Assembly: GCA_964439215.1 (NCBI GenBank)
Contig: CAYTNY010000005.1
Location: 1-50,562, forward strand
DNA from: CAYTNY01 sp964439215
GTDB taxonomy: Bacteria; Oederibacteriota; PGYV01; CAYTNY01
Direction: 5' to 3'
DNA: 50,562 nt
Under the pieces are notes generated by a model. That model saw only the letters and a list, made by a program, of their open reading frames with translations, was not told where the DNA came from and did no database searches. Positions 43,093 to 50,562 of the stretch are shown here, piece after piece. Each line of letters begins with the position of its first letter. The stretch's first letter is position 1. The position numbers and the translations under genes were made by a program.

Positions 43093-44763
43093 TTATACCC
43101 CGCCTCTTTTTGTAACTTCCTGCAGAATCTGCTGTGCTTCCGGATGGCCGGGATATTTTTCCGAAACTTTATTATAGATATGCAGCGCTTCTTTTAAAAG
43201 ACCCTGATTCAGATAAATATATGCCGTTGTAATAAGCGAATCCAGCGTATCATCATTTACTTCCATATCATCTTTTGCATTCTCCGGCTTCTCGTTTATT
43301 AAATCCTCAAATTTAGAACCGGGTATGTTTTTTTCTATGTCTGATGCATCCCGCTCTATGATCCGGGGTTCTGCTTTTTTTTCCCGGGTATCAGCATAAG
43401 AAGAAGATTTTTCCAATGGCGTTTCATCCGCTTTTTTTTCTGTTTCTATTTTGCCTGCCTCTTCCTGTTTTTTCCTGATTTCATCCTTCATTTCAGCCAT
43501 TCTCTGCTCCAGCTGTTTTTTCTCTTTTTCTCCGTCTCCCTGAACTTCGGTTTTTTTTCCTATTTCAGGCGCCGCATACGCTCCTTTAAGAGCATCAAAC
43601 AAGCCTGTTTTCTTTTTTTCTCCGGCTGCCTTTTCCGCGGGAATTTTTTCCTGTGTTTCGGGCCCCGGTGCTTTTGGCTGTGGTTTGTTTTCTTCCCGTT
43701 TTTTTATTTCCGCCGTCATTTCTTCTTTTTGTTTTTTAAATTTCTCAACTGCTTCCTGCTTTATTTTTTCCAGCAGAGACCTTTTCTTTTCTTCCTGTTC
43801 CTTCATTATTCTCTGTATTTCATCTTCTTTTATCTGTTCCTTTTTCTTGGCATCTGCCAGTTTGTTTTTAAGTTCAGACGCGGCAGCCTGTATTATTTCC
43901 ATTTCTTTTTTTTCATATTCCGCCTGTATTTTCGCTTCTTCTTCCAGCAGTTTTCTGGCCCGTTCTTCTTCTTTTGCCATTATTTCCTTGTTTTTTTCTT
44001 CCACAGCGGTTTTTTTTGCTTCTTCCACCCTGTTTTTCTGAGTTGTATCCACTTTTTCCCATACATTATCACCGGAAGATCTCCCGGCAACTATTCTATA
44101 AACATTATGCAGTTTTGCGCGTAATTTTTCATTATTAGGGGATAGTTTCAGCGCTGTTATATAAGTTTCAACCGCGCCGTCATAATCACCGTTATTAATA
44201 TAGTTTTCCGCCATTTTTTCAAACTTTGATATAAGTTCATTCTGCTGCCCCCCTTCAGGCTCCTGTTTTTCAGACTGTTTCATCTTTATTTCATGCGTTT
44301 TGTGCCTGCTTTCCTCATCATTTAATTCTTTTAGCTTGATATTTATCGGTATTTCCTCGGAATTAAATTCCTGTAAAAACTCATATATTTCCCTGGCTTT
44401 TTCAAATTCCTTGTTCAGTACATGCTTTTCAGCGTCCCTTATCATAAGCCTCAGTGCATTTTTCAGTTTTGCGTCAACACGGTCCTTTTCTATATTAAGC
44501 CTTGCTGCTTTTTTTGCTGTTTTGATTATTTTAACGTACTGTCCCTGATCCTCAAGAACCGAAATACCCTTAAGAAAAAATTCTACGGCTTTTTGAGGGT
44601 TTTTTCCTTTTATATACGTGTCCCCTATCATATTTATAATATTAAAATCCCCGGGATCGGATTCGTGAAGTTTTTTATACAGCTGCATGGCTTTTTTATA
44701 CTCTTTATCCTGATAATATCCGTAAGCCAGTTTTATATGCAGTTTTTTTTCTTCTGGATCCAC
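43093..44763 (-). CDS. TPR protein with long charged coiled-coil middle
   Basis: 556 aa without signal peptide or membrane helix, so cytoplasmic. N-terminal TPRs (about 5-150) include AYGYYQDKEYKKAMQLYKKL and INMIGDTYIKGKNPQKAVEFF. A further TPR pair lies at about 180-225 (NYINNGDYDGAVETYITALK). A Glu/Lys-rich coiled coil spans about 240-345, a Lys/Pro/Glu-rich disordered part reaches about 480, and C-terminal TPRs lie at about 505-550 (AYIYLNQGLLKEALHIYNKV). It probably acts as a scaffold. It sits directly upstream of uvrB but similar proteins are not known repair factors, so co-transcription may be incidental. Confidence 0.75.
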   Translation of the reverse strand: MDPEEKKLHIKLAYGYYQDKEYKKAMQLYKKLHESDPGDFNIINMIGDTYIKGKNPQKAVEFFLKGISVLEDQGQYVKIIKTAKKAARLNIEKDRVDAKLKNALRLMIRDAEKHVLNKEFEKAREIYEFLQEFNSEEIPINIKLKELNDEESRHKTHEIKMKQSEKQEPEGGQQNELISKFEKMAENYINNGDYDGAVETYITALKLSPNNEKLRAKLHNVYRIVAGRSSGDNVWEKVDTTQKNRVEEAKKTAVEEKNKEIMAKEEERARKLLEEEAKIQAEYEKKEMEIIQAAASELKNKLADAKKKEQIKEDEIQRIMKEQEEKKRSLLEKIKQEAVEKFKKQKEEMTAEIKKREENKPQPKAPGPETQEKIPAEKAAGEKKKTGLFDALKGAYAAPEIGKKTEVQGDGEKEKKQLEQRMAEMKDEIRKKQEEAGKIETEKKADETPLEKSSSYADTREKKAEPRIIERDASDIEKNIPGSKFEDLINEKPENAKDDMEVNDDTLDSLITTAYIYLNQGLLKEALHIYNKVSEKYPGHPEAQQILQEVTKRGGV

Positions 44764-44868
44764 GTTTTTCGCCTCCGTTTAAGTACTGTATTTTATTATA
44801 AATGCGTAAATATCAATTGTCAAAGGTTATTACCCGATCCTTATCCAGACGAAAACTCCCCGGTGCTT

Positions 44869-47172
44869 TTATTTGGTAATCAATTCAACTTCCGCTCTTG
44901 TGCCCTTTTTCTCCGCGGTTTCACGTTCAACATCCTCGGAATATTCCCCATCGCCGTATCCTATTATATATATATTTCCGGCAGGAATTCCTTTTCCTTT
45001 TATAAAATACTCTTTAACAGCGGCGGCTCTTGCGGCTGACAGTTCAAAATTATTAAGACTGTCATTGGTGTCATACGCATACGCTTTTATATATACATGA
45101 TAGTCTTTTGCGTATTCTTTTATGGCCTCCGCAGCCTGTTCAAGATAAGTATAGTCATCCAACGGTATGCTTTTTTCTTTCGGGCCAAAACGCACCGCTG
45201 CAATAGTGAGCCTCATTCCGGCTCCCCTGAATACGGGCAGATCAGCCTGCAGCATTCCTTCACGGGATACTTTCATGCCGGAGCGCTGAGTTACAGTAAC
45301 AGTATATCTGTAAATACTTCCCGGCCTCACATATTCGCCTTCCGCATTTTTTCCGTCCCACTGTATTTTTGCTGTACCGCCGTTTATGCGGTCAAACCGT
45401 TTTACAACATTTCCTTTATTGTCTTTGACAGCAATGCTCCAGTAGGCTATTTTTCCGGTTTCATCCGAACTGATTAAAAAAGATATATTTTCGCTGCCTG
45501 CCTTAAATATTCTGTTTTCAATATCCGCATTAAAATTTATAACGCGTGTATCCACCGTAAAAAAATCGGATGCCTCATATGTATTTCCGGCAAAATCTTC
45601 CAGCGAAAGAACAACACGGTATTTTCCGTCTTTTATATAATTTTCCACCGCATCCCGGCCGTCCCATAAAAAACTTTTAGGAATACCTTCGCCGGAATAT
45701 TTTCTTACAGTACTGCCGTTGTTGTCCTGTATATAAAGGATCCATCTTTTCACATCATCGGTTTTCGAATATATGTTTATATTCATTTCTTTTACAGTAC
45801 TTGCCGGACTTGCCGCAAAAACTTTCGGATCTATGCTGACTTCGCTAACCGGAGGTTTTTTATCAACAACAAAATTCACTGCTTTTTCCCAGAGAATCTC
45901 ACCGTCTTTTTTAATCCGGACAGCCGCATTATAAGCGCCGTCAGGCGCTGCTTCTTCACTGTTATTCATCCCGTTCCATTCCAGCATTTCAGGCATGCGT
46001 CCGATATAATTTTTCACCGCAAACCTTTCTCCGTTATTGTCTGTTATTTCCGTTTCTGCGTTTACTATGCCTGTATTCCCGGGTATTTCATCAAAATAAA
46101 AATATATTTTATCCTTTATTCCGTTGCTGTCCGGCGAAAAATATTTCCCTGAAACTCTCATAGTCATATCCGCAAACATATCTGCTGTACGTTTTGATCC
46201 GGGCATGTCTTTTCCGGATCCAATAACTTCTTTTGCGGATTCTTTTTTAACTTCATCACCGATATAATACGTAAAAGAAATTTTGTGTGTTTCTCCCAGT
46301 TTTCTGAATCCCGGTATAAAAACATAATCCACTGTGAAATCCTCTCTGGAATATGAAAATCCGAAATTAAATGTCCATACGGGATCAAATCCCTGCTGAA
46401 GCGCAAGCCCGCCCCTGAACCCGAAATTTCCGGTATCCGTATTTTCAAACCACTTTTCTCCCCCCAGATGAAAACTGTATTTTGCTCTTTTTTCATCCCA
46501 AAACATTCCAATATCCGCCGCAATAACAGAACTTTCATCAAATTTATACGAAGCGCCGGCAGAGGCTTTTGCGGGTATTTTTTCATTTGTTCCGTTGTTA
46601 TAAATAAATTCCGCATCCATATTCCTTACAAGCAGCCCCAACCTCATCTTTCCGTCCAAAAAATCCGGGAAATACATCATTCCCGCGTCAACGCTGAAAG
46701 TCTGCGCCGAAAGTCCGTATGCAGGCGCTGCTCTTCCAAGCGATTTAAAATTCACTCCCAAAGCCGTTTTATTCATATCATCAATATAAGTTCCATAACT
46801 CAGGTAAAAAACATCTTCCAGAAATTCGGTGCCCAGAAAAACAGTCCTTGCATAAACCCCTGAAAAAGTCATGCCTTCTTTAACCGGATGAATAAAATGA
46901 AAACCAAAATTTACCTGTTTCCCCCTGAAAACAGAGTCATAAAAACCGCCTGCAGCCCCTTTTTTTGTCATTACAAGACCGGCCGGATTCCAATAATACG
47001 CGTATATGTCATCAGCAACAGCCGTAAAAGCTCCACCCATACCCGCTGCCCTGGGCCCGTGTGCTTTGGCTGTATCGTTTGCCCCGGATACCTCTCCGCC
47101 AACCGCAAAAACAGCCAGAATTATAACTGAAAAAAACCTTAAAATGCTTTTTTTCAATAAGTCCCTCTGCAT
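44869..47172 (-). CDS. PorV/PorQ-like barrel fused to FlgD-like Ig repeats and an OmpA domain
   Basis: 767 aa. Signal peptide about 1-30. A PorV/PorQ-like outer-membrane barrel region (about 31-310) starts with GPRAAGMGGAFTAVADDIYAYYWNPAGL, the signature of this family. FlgD-like Ig domains follow at about 335-650, with SPDSNGIKDKIYFYFDE, LEWNGMNNSEEAAPDGAYNA, FLWDGRDA and IQWDGKNAEGEYV. The C-terminal OmpA-like domain (about 660-767) has YTYLEQAAEAIKEY, ELSAARAAAVKEYFI, IYIIGYGDGEY and RAEVELI. OmpA domains bind peptidoglycan, so this chain may link outer membrane and cell wall. PorV partners the T9SS in Bacteroidetes; that system is not seen here. Confidence 0.85.
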   Translation of the reverse strand: MQRDLLKKSILRFFSVIILAVFAVGGEVSGANDTAKAHGPRAAGMGGAFTAVADDIYAYYWNPAGLVMTKKGAAGGFYDSVFRGKQVNFGFHFIHPVKEGMTFSGVYARTVFLGTEFLEDVFYLSYGTYIDDMNKTALGVNFKSLGRAAPAYGLSAQTFSVDAGMMYFPDFLDGKMRLGLLVRNMDAEFIYNNGTNEKIPAKASAGASYKFDESSVIAADIGMFWDEKRAKYSFHLGGEKWFENTDTGNFGFRGGLALQQGFDPVWTFNFGFSYSREDFTVDYVFIPGFRKLGETHKISFTYYIGDEVKKESAKEVIGSGKDMPGSKRTADMFADMTMRVSGKYFSPDSNGIKDKIYFYFDEIPGNTGIVNAETEITDNNGERFAVKNYIGRMPEMLEWNGMNNSEEAAPDGAYNAAVRIKKDGEILWEKAVNFVVDKKPPVSEVSIDPKVFAASPASTVKEMNINIYSKTDDVKRWILYIQDNNGSTVRKYSGEGIPKSFLWDGRDAVENYIKDGKYRVVLSLEDFAGNTYEASDFFTVDTRVINFNADIENRIFKAGSENISFLISSDETGKIAYWSIAVKDNKGNVVKRFDRINGGTAKIQWDGKNAEGEYVRPGSIYRYTVTVTQRSGMKVSREGMLQADLPVFRGAGMRLTIAAVRFGPKEKSIPLDDYTYLEQAAEAIKEYAKDYHVYIKAYAYDTNDSLNNFELSAARAAAVKEYFIKGKGIPAGNIYIIGYGDGEYSEDVERETAEKKGTRAEVELITK

Positions 47173-47316
47173 TTATTTTTTTTATTCATTTAATTTTAGA
47201 ATAAAAATAAATATAAATCAATGTATATCCTTATTTCCAAAGTTTCCGGAAAAATTTTTATTTTACCGCCGCCTGCTGTTTTGGATTTATGTCCGGTATT
47301 AAGATATAAAAAAAAA

Positions 47317-47338
47317 GGCCGGCATTTAAATGCCGGCC
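47317..47338 (-). terminator. Terminator after the HU gene (bidirectional)
   Basis: GGCCGGCA, loop TTTAAA, TGCCGGCC, flanked by long A and T runs. It lies 21 bases after the HU stop on the minus strand. Confidence 0.92.
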
Positions 47339-47358
47339 TTTTTTTTATATCTGCAGAA

Positions 47359-47631
47359 TTAAAGAACTTTGTCTTTCACGTCCTTTGCAACTCTGAATTT
47401 AACAACTTTTTTCGCGGGAATTTTAATTGATTCGCCGGTCATGGGGTTTCTTCCCATTCTTGCCTTTCTGTTTTTTACAGAAAAAATTCCCAGTCCGGGA
47501 AGTTTAACCTTTTTTTCTTTTTTTAAAACCTTCAGGCATGTGTCTGTGTAAGTGTCCAGTACTGCTGTTACATCTTTTTTTGTGAGTCCGGTCTTTTCCG
47601 CAATTTCCGTAAGCATCTGTCCTTTCGTCAT
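47359..47631 (-). CDS. HU-family DNA-binding protein
   Basis: 90 aa, the usual HU length. N-terminal helices (MTKGQMLTEIAEKTGLTKKD) are followed by the conserved LPGLGIFSVKNRKARMGRNP and TGESIKIPAKKVVKFR. The RNP turn inserts into the DNA minor groove and bends DNA. GGAGG precedes the ATG, a consensus-like promoter lies upstream (47703-47732) and a strong terminator follows, so it is a well-expressed single-gene unit. Together with the Lys-rich 36-mer it may shape the nucleoid. Confidence 0.97.
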   Translation of the reverse strand: MTKGQMLTEIAEKTGLTKKDVTAVLDTYTDTCLKVLKKEKKVKLPGLGIFSVKNRKARMGRNPMTGESIKIPAKKVVKFRVAKDVKDKVL

Positions 47632-47702
47632 TGTGTTACCTCCTTATGAATTTTAATTTCCCTTGATATTGTTTTTATTGCCTTTATTTATTTATTATAA
47701 GA

Positions 47703-47732
47703 CTTATATCACGTTTATATAAAAAGTGTCAA
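47703..47732 (-). promoter_or_regulatory. Sigma-70-type promoter for the HU gene
   Basis: Minus strand: TTGACA (47727-47732), 18-base spacer, TATAAG (47703-47708). Confidence 0.7.
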
Positions 47733-47852
47733 TAAAAAAAACCTTTATTTACAGCGTTTTTTTAATCTGATGCTATATTTTGAAATATGGCTTTTTTATT
47801 TTTCCGATATATCGCATTTTTTTTGCCGGCGGCATTATACAGGATTTTAATT

Positions 47853-48464
47853 TCACCTTTTTCTTACCAGAAAAACCGCTTCCTGCGCAAAAAGATTTTC
47901 AAATCCTTTTATATATTTTTTCTTTTTTCCTTTACCGTCAAGATACGCCTCTTTTAATATCAATATTCCGTTTTTCCGGCAAAACTCCCTGAAATCCTTT
48001 ATGGTAAGCAGGTGTATATTCGGTGTATCGTGCCAGTCATAGGGCAGTATCTTTGACTTAGGCATCTTTCCTCTGAACAAAATATAGAGTCTTGTCTTTA
48101 TATAGCCGAAATTCGGAAACGCCACAACCCCTCTGCGGGCGATTCTTACTATGTGCTTCAGCACATAATCCGGCCGCTGCGATTCCTGCAGGGTCTGGGA
48201 CAAAACTGCCGTGTCATACTCCCTGTTCCTGTAATTCTCCAGCGTTTGATTCATATCTTCCTGTATTACGGATATGCCTTTTTTTATACATTCCAGTATC
48301 ATTTTTTCACTGATATCAATTCCCTCACCGCGCACATTTTTCTCTTTTTCCAGCCTGTAAAGCAGCTCTCCGCTTCCGCATCCAAGGTCAAGAACCTGCG
48401 AGTTTTCATCAACCATATCAATTATTTCCCTGTAAATATTTTCAACATTCCTCATCCTTCTCAT
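47853..48464 (-). CDS. metW: MetW-type methyltransferase-fold protein
   Basis: 203 aa. The SAM-binding motif VLDLGCGSGELLYRLE starts at about residue 23. MetW-specific stretches follow: VIQEDMNQTLENYRN, AVLSQTLQESQRPDYVLKHIVRIARRGVVAFPNFG, LPYDWHDTPNIHLLT and FREFCRKNGI. MetW acts with MetX in homoserine acylation for methionine synthesis in many bacteria; its own catalytic role is unclear. It begins 15 bases after the metX stop, the usual metX-metW pair. Confidence 0.95.
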   Translation of the reverse strand: MRRMRNVENIYREIIDMVDENSQVLDLGCGSGELLYRLEKEKNVRGEGIDISEKMILECIKKGISVIQEDMNQTLENYRNREYDTAVLSQTLQESQRPDYVLKHIVRIARRGVVAFPNFGYIKTRLYILFRGKMPKSKILPYDWHDTPNIHLLTIKDFREFCRKNGILILKEAYLDGKGKKKKYIKGFENLFAQEAVFLVRKR

Positions 48465-48479
48465 TTTTATCCTGCTCTC

Positions 48480-49634
48480 CTATGTTTTTATATGATGCAG
48501 AAAGTTTTTTACAGCTTCTTCAAAAGTCCTGTTTTCAAGCAGAAAAGAATCGTGCCCGTACCTGCTTTCAATTTCAAGGTAAGATACGTCTTTGTCGTTT
48601 TCCCTGAGCGCCGCGACTATTTCTTTTGACTGCTCCGGAGGAAAAAGCCAGTCAGACGTAAACGAAACCACAAAAGTTTCGGCTTTTATTTTTTTCAGCG
48701 CGCGGACAAGCGAATTTCTTCCGTATTTTTCAGCGATGTCAAACTCATCCATTGCTTCTATTATATAAAGATAAGAATTCGCGTCAAACCGCTCAAGAAA
48801 TTTAAATCCCTGATGTATAAGATAACTCTCAACCGAAAACATTTTTCCCGTATGAAACTTATCCGAATAATCAAATCTCTTGTAAGCGTCATCCTGTATT
48901 TTCCTGCCGAACTTCTTTTTCATGCCTTCTTCGCTGAGATATGTTATGTGTCCTATCATTCTGGCAATGGCAAGCCCGTTTATTTTTGTTGTTTTTTTAC
49001 CGTAATAATCCCCGTTGTTCCAGGCAGGATCGGATATAATCGCGTGGCGGCCCACTTCATCAAAAGCTATTGCCTGCGTGGAAAGATACGGGCAGGATGC
49101 CACCACCACTATGCTTTTGGGTATATCGGGAAACTGCAGCGCCCATTCAAGCGCCTGCATGCCTCCCATAGATCCGCCTATGACACACGCAAGATTTTTA
49201 ATATCAAGATGATCTATAAGCATTTTCTGAACCTTCACCATATCCGATATTGTTATTACGGGAAAGGATGTTCCGTAAGGCCTTTTTGTTTTTGGATTTA
49301 TTGAAGACGGCCCTGTTGTGCCTTTGCATCCTCCCAGAAAATTTGAGCATATAACAAAATACTTTTCAGTATCTATTGGTTTGCCGGGTCCTATCATAAG
49401 GTCCCACCAGCCGGGCGCTTTGTCGTTTTTTGAGTGATAACCCGCTGCGTGCGCGTCCCCTGAGAGAGCGTGAGTTATATAAACAGCATTTGTCTTGTCT
49501 TTATTAAGCTTTCCGTATGTTTCATAGGCAACGGTTATGGGTCCGAGTTTTTCACCCAGTTCAAGTTCTATTTTTTCTTCAAATTTTACATATTGTATTT
49601 TAACCATTCCGACAGACCGCTGTTTTTTCGCCAT
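48480..49634 (-). CDS. metX: Homoserine O-acyltransferase
   Basis: 384 aa, alpha/beta-hydrolase fold. The nucleophile is S155 in GGSMGG, with likely triad partners D328 (TSDWLF) and H361 (YGHDSF). GGCKGTTGPSSINP is the family signature. It transfers an acetyl (or in some relatives succinyl) group from CoA to homoserine, committing it to methionine. GCGGAGAA lies upstream of the ATG. It is the middle gene of rrf2-metX-metW, which predicts control by the Rrf2 regulator in response to sulfur or cysteine status. Confidence 0.95.
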   Translation of the reverse strand: MAKKQRSVGMVKIQYVKFEEKIELELGEKLGPITVAYETYGKLNKDKTNAVYITHALSGDAHAAGYHSKNDKAPGWWDLMIGPGKPIDTEKYFVICSNFLGGCKGTTGPSSINPKTKRPYGTSFPVITISDMVKVQKMLIDHLDIKNLACVIGGSMGGMQALEWALQFPDIPKSIVVVASCPYLSTQAIAFDEVGRHAIISDPAWNNGDYYGKKTTKINGLAIARMIGHITYLSEEGMKKKFGRKIQDDAYKRFDYSDKFHTGKMFSVESYLIHQGFKFLERFDANSYLYIIEAMDEFDIAEKYGRNSLVRALKKIKAETFVVSFTSDWLFPPEQSKEIVAALRENDKDVSYLEIESRYGHDSFLLENRTFEEAVKNFLHHIKT

Positions 49635-49663
49635 TGCATTCTCCGCTTATATCTTATTAAAAT

Positions 49664-50128
49664 TTATATCACATAATCAGATGTTTCAGTATTGCTTTCT
49701 TTAAGAATTTTTTCTTTGCGCGCAAGGTCATCAAATGTAATATTGTCAACTATGTCCTTTATGGAATCATTTACTTTTGCCCACACGGGCTTTAAAACGC
49801 ATCTGTTTTCAAAATCACAGAATTTATGAGCGGAGCCGCTTACACAGGCAATTGGGGCCAGAAATCCATCCACCAGCCTTATGACTTCTCCCAGTGTTAC
49901 TTCCTTTGGATTTCTGCTGACCGCATATCCGCCGTTTTTCCCTCTATGGCTCTTCACATAGCCCGCGTTTTTCAGCATAAGCATTATCTGTTCCAGGAAT
50001 TTCAGCGGAATATCCTGTTTTTTTGATATTTCCGCAAGCCGCACATATCTTCCGTTTTCCTCATTATATATATAAGAAAGGTAAACCAGCGACTTAATCG
50101 CGTAATCGCCCTTATACGAAACCTTCAT
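49664..50128 (-). CDS. Rrf2-family transcriptional regulator with three cysteines
   Basis: 154 aa from the ATG at 50128, chosen because GGAGGT lies just upstream; a TTG 12 bases earlier is in frame but overlaps that site. The winged helix shows KGDYAIKSLVYLSY, IPLKFLEQIMLMLKNAGYVKSHRGKNGGY. Cysteines C95, C104 and C110 sit where IscR holds its Fe-S cluster (IscR spacing C-x5-C-x5-C, here C-x8-C-x5-C), so it may bind a cluster or sense thiols. Rrf2 proteins such as CymR control sulfur amino-acid genes. It leads the metX-metW operon, and a dyad overlaps its own promoter, suggesting autoregulation. Confidence 0.92.
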   Translation of the reverse strand: MKVSYKGDYAIKSLVYLSYIYNEENGRYVRLAEISKKQDIPLKFLEQIMLMLKNAGYVKSHRGKNGGYAVSRNPKEVTLGEVIRLVDGFLAPIACVSGSAHKFCDFENRCVLKPVWAKVNDSIKDIVDNITFDDLARKEKILKESNTETSDYVI

Positions 50129-50176
50129 TATTACCTCCAAACATTATCCTACTTGCCCTATCAACTTTGTAGTTTA

Positions 50177-50205
50177 ATTTTACAGAGTATCCCTGTATTT
50201 GGCAA
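50177..50205 (-). promoter_or_regulatory. Sigma-70-type promoter of rrf2-metX-metW
   Basis: Minus strand: TTGCCA (50200-50205), 17-base spacer, TAAAAT (50177-50182). Start site expected near 50170, 40 bases before the ATG. Confidence 0.7.
50181..50197. promoter_or_regulatory. Dyad overlapping the rrf2 promoter, candidate operator
   Basis: TACAGAGTATCCCTGTA: 5-base perfect arms TACAG and CTGTA, with one further paired position toward the centre. It fills the promoter spacer and touches the -10 box, the position for repression. An Rrf2 site is inferred. Confidence 0.5.
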
Positions 50206-50265
50206 GTTTTTATTTTGTTAAAAAAATTGAATAAGGAAAGTTTAAAAAAAAATTATAATAAAAAA

Positions 50266-50357
50266 GGGAGAGTCTTTTAGCAGTAAACCGTAAAACCAAT
50301 TACCTGATTTCCTGGTTCCTCGCCGACTCTCCCTTGGCCCATTGTGTTTCCCGGGCG
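50266..50357 (-). ncRNA. Structured RNA or attenuator ending in a terminator-like stem (unidentified)
   Basis: On the minus strand a 9-11 bp outer stem (GGGAGAGTC at 50333-50325 with GACTCTCCC at 50274-50266) encloses about 50 bases holding an inner ACCA/TGGT stem. It is followed by a long T-rich tract (50265-50246). Just upstream a GCCC/GGGC hairpin (50356-50337) is visible. The layout resembles a riboswitch or small RNA with an intrinsic terminator, but I cannot match it to a known class. It lies upstream of the rrf2 promoter, so it is either the end of a separate transcript or a distal leader. Confidence 0.45.
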
Positions 50358-50375
50358 CTAATTAAATTATAACAG

Positions 50376-50562
50376 AAGTTTTTCAAAAATCAAGCAGCGG
50401 AACATAATAGTTCAAAGTTCAAGATGGTTCAGTTCAATGTTCAAAGTTAGAACAAGAACAAAAAAATAAAATATAAAGGATGACCTTTGAGAAAAACCAA
50501 ATATACAAACCACTGATCTCCCAAGTCTTCAATATGATTTTGCTGAACATCCAAGCATCCAA
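50376..50562. other. Non-coding end region with GTTCAA repeats
   Basis: No gene seen. GTTCAA-like units recur at about 50410, 50417, 50427, 50432 and 50439, and CATCCAA occurs twice at the very end of the window. It looks like intergenic low-complexity sequence. No function assigned. Confidence 0.4.

Noticed and set aside
50266..50375. Plus-strand peptide frame through the structured element (NYLISWFLADSPLAH)
   Set aside because: No start codon with a ribosome-binding site was found and it is short; the inverted-repeat structure and T-run on the minus strand explain the sequence better.
1..50562. Prophage, insertion sequence or integron
   Set aside because: No transposase, integrase, phage structural gene or terminal inverted repeats were seen; composition and gene packing are even across the window.

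Overview
The window is one contiguous, roughly 38-40% GC piece of a bacterial chromosome with densely packed genes, ATGA-type stop/start overlaps and little non-coding DNA. It encodes outer-membrane-type beta-barrel proteins, an OmpA-like domain, lipoproteins and a SPOR domain, so the cell is very probably a diderm. The giant secreted proteins with Thr-rich TxT/TET stalks and a FlgD-like C-terminal domain recall uncultured candidate phyla such as Goldbacteria. That assignment is from memory, not from a search. A 100-N gap flanked by the same 55 bases on both sides shows that this is a draft, probably metagenome-derived, assembly.

Layout. 62-13183, all minus strand: two GT-C-like membrane proteins, AmrB/MEMO, a SPOR lipoprotein, an ABC-F ATPase, a membrane-anchored protein, a SIMPL lipoprotein, a TPR/beta-barrel protein split by the assembly gap, and FtsK. 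13268-15477: a 36-residue Lys/Ala-rich histone-like protein with its own promoter and terminator, an AT-rich region with two DnaA-box-like sites, and a phosphohexomutase. 15478-21116, plus strand: the conserved rpmH-rnpA-yidD-yidC-mnmE cluster followed by four small membrane-anchored proteins. 21135-24466, minus: tRNA-Lys, rplU, rpmA, obgE, proB. 24719-33917, minus: an apparent operon of a 59-residue HTH protein, a sigma-70 region-2-like protein without regions 3/4, and two large secreted proteins (805 and 2054 aa). 34206-47172, minus: PorV/FlgD/OmpA fusion, TPR protein, uvrB, DUF454 protein, uvrC, histidine kinase, NtrC-family regulator, coiled-coil protein, kinase-fold protein. 47359-50128, minus: HU, then rrf2-metX-metW. 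The right end holds a terminator-like structured element and short GTTCAA repeats.

How the genes may work together. The most unusual part is 33332-38744. A two-component system with a sigma-54-dependent activator lies immediately upstream of an operon preceded by a textbook -24/-12 element (TGGCAC-N5-TTGCA) and several upstream dyads. The first two genes of that operon encode a small HTH protein and a stand-alone sigma region-2-like protein, and the last two encode stalked surface proteins with almost identical C-terminal domains. I infer a dedicated surface-protein expression module, possibly with a split sigma factor, driven by sigma-54. The individual pieces are visible in the sequence; the link between them is inference.
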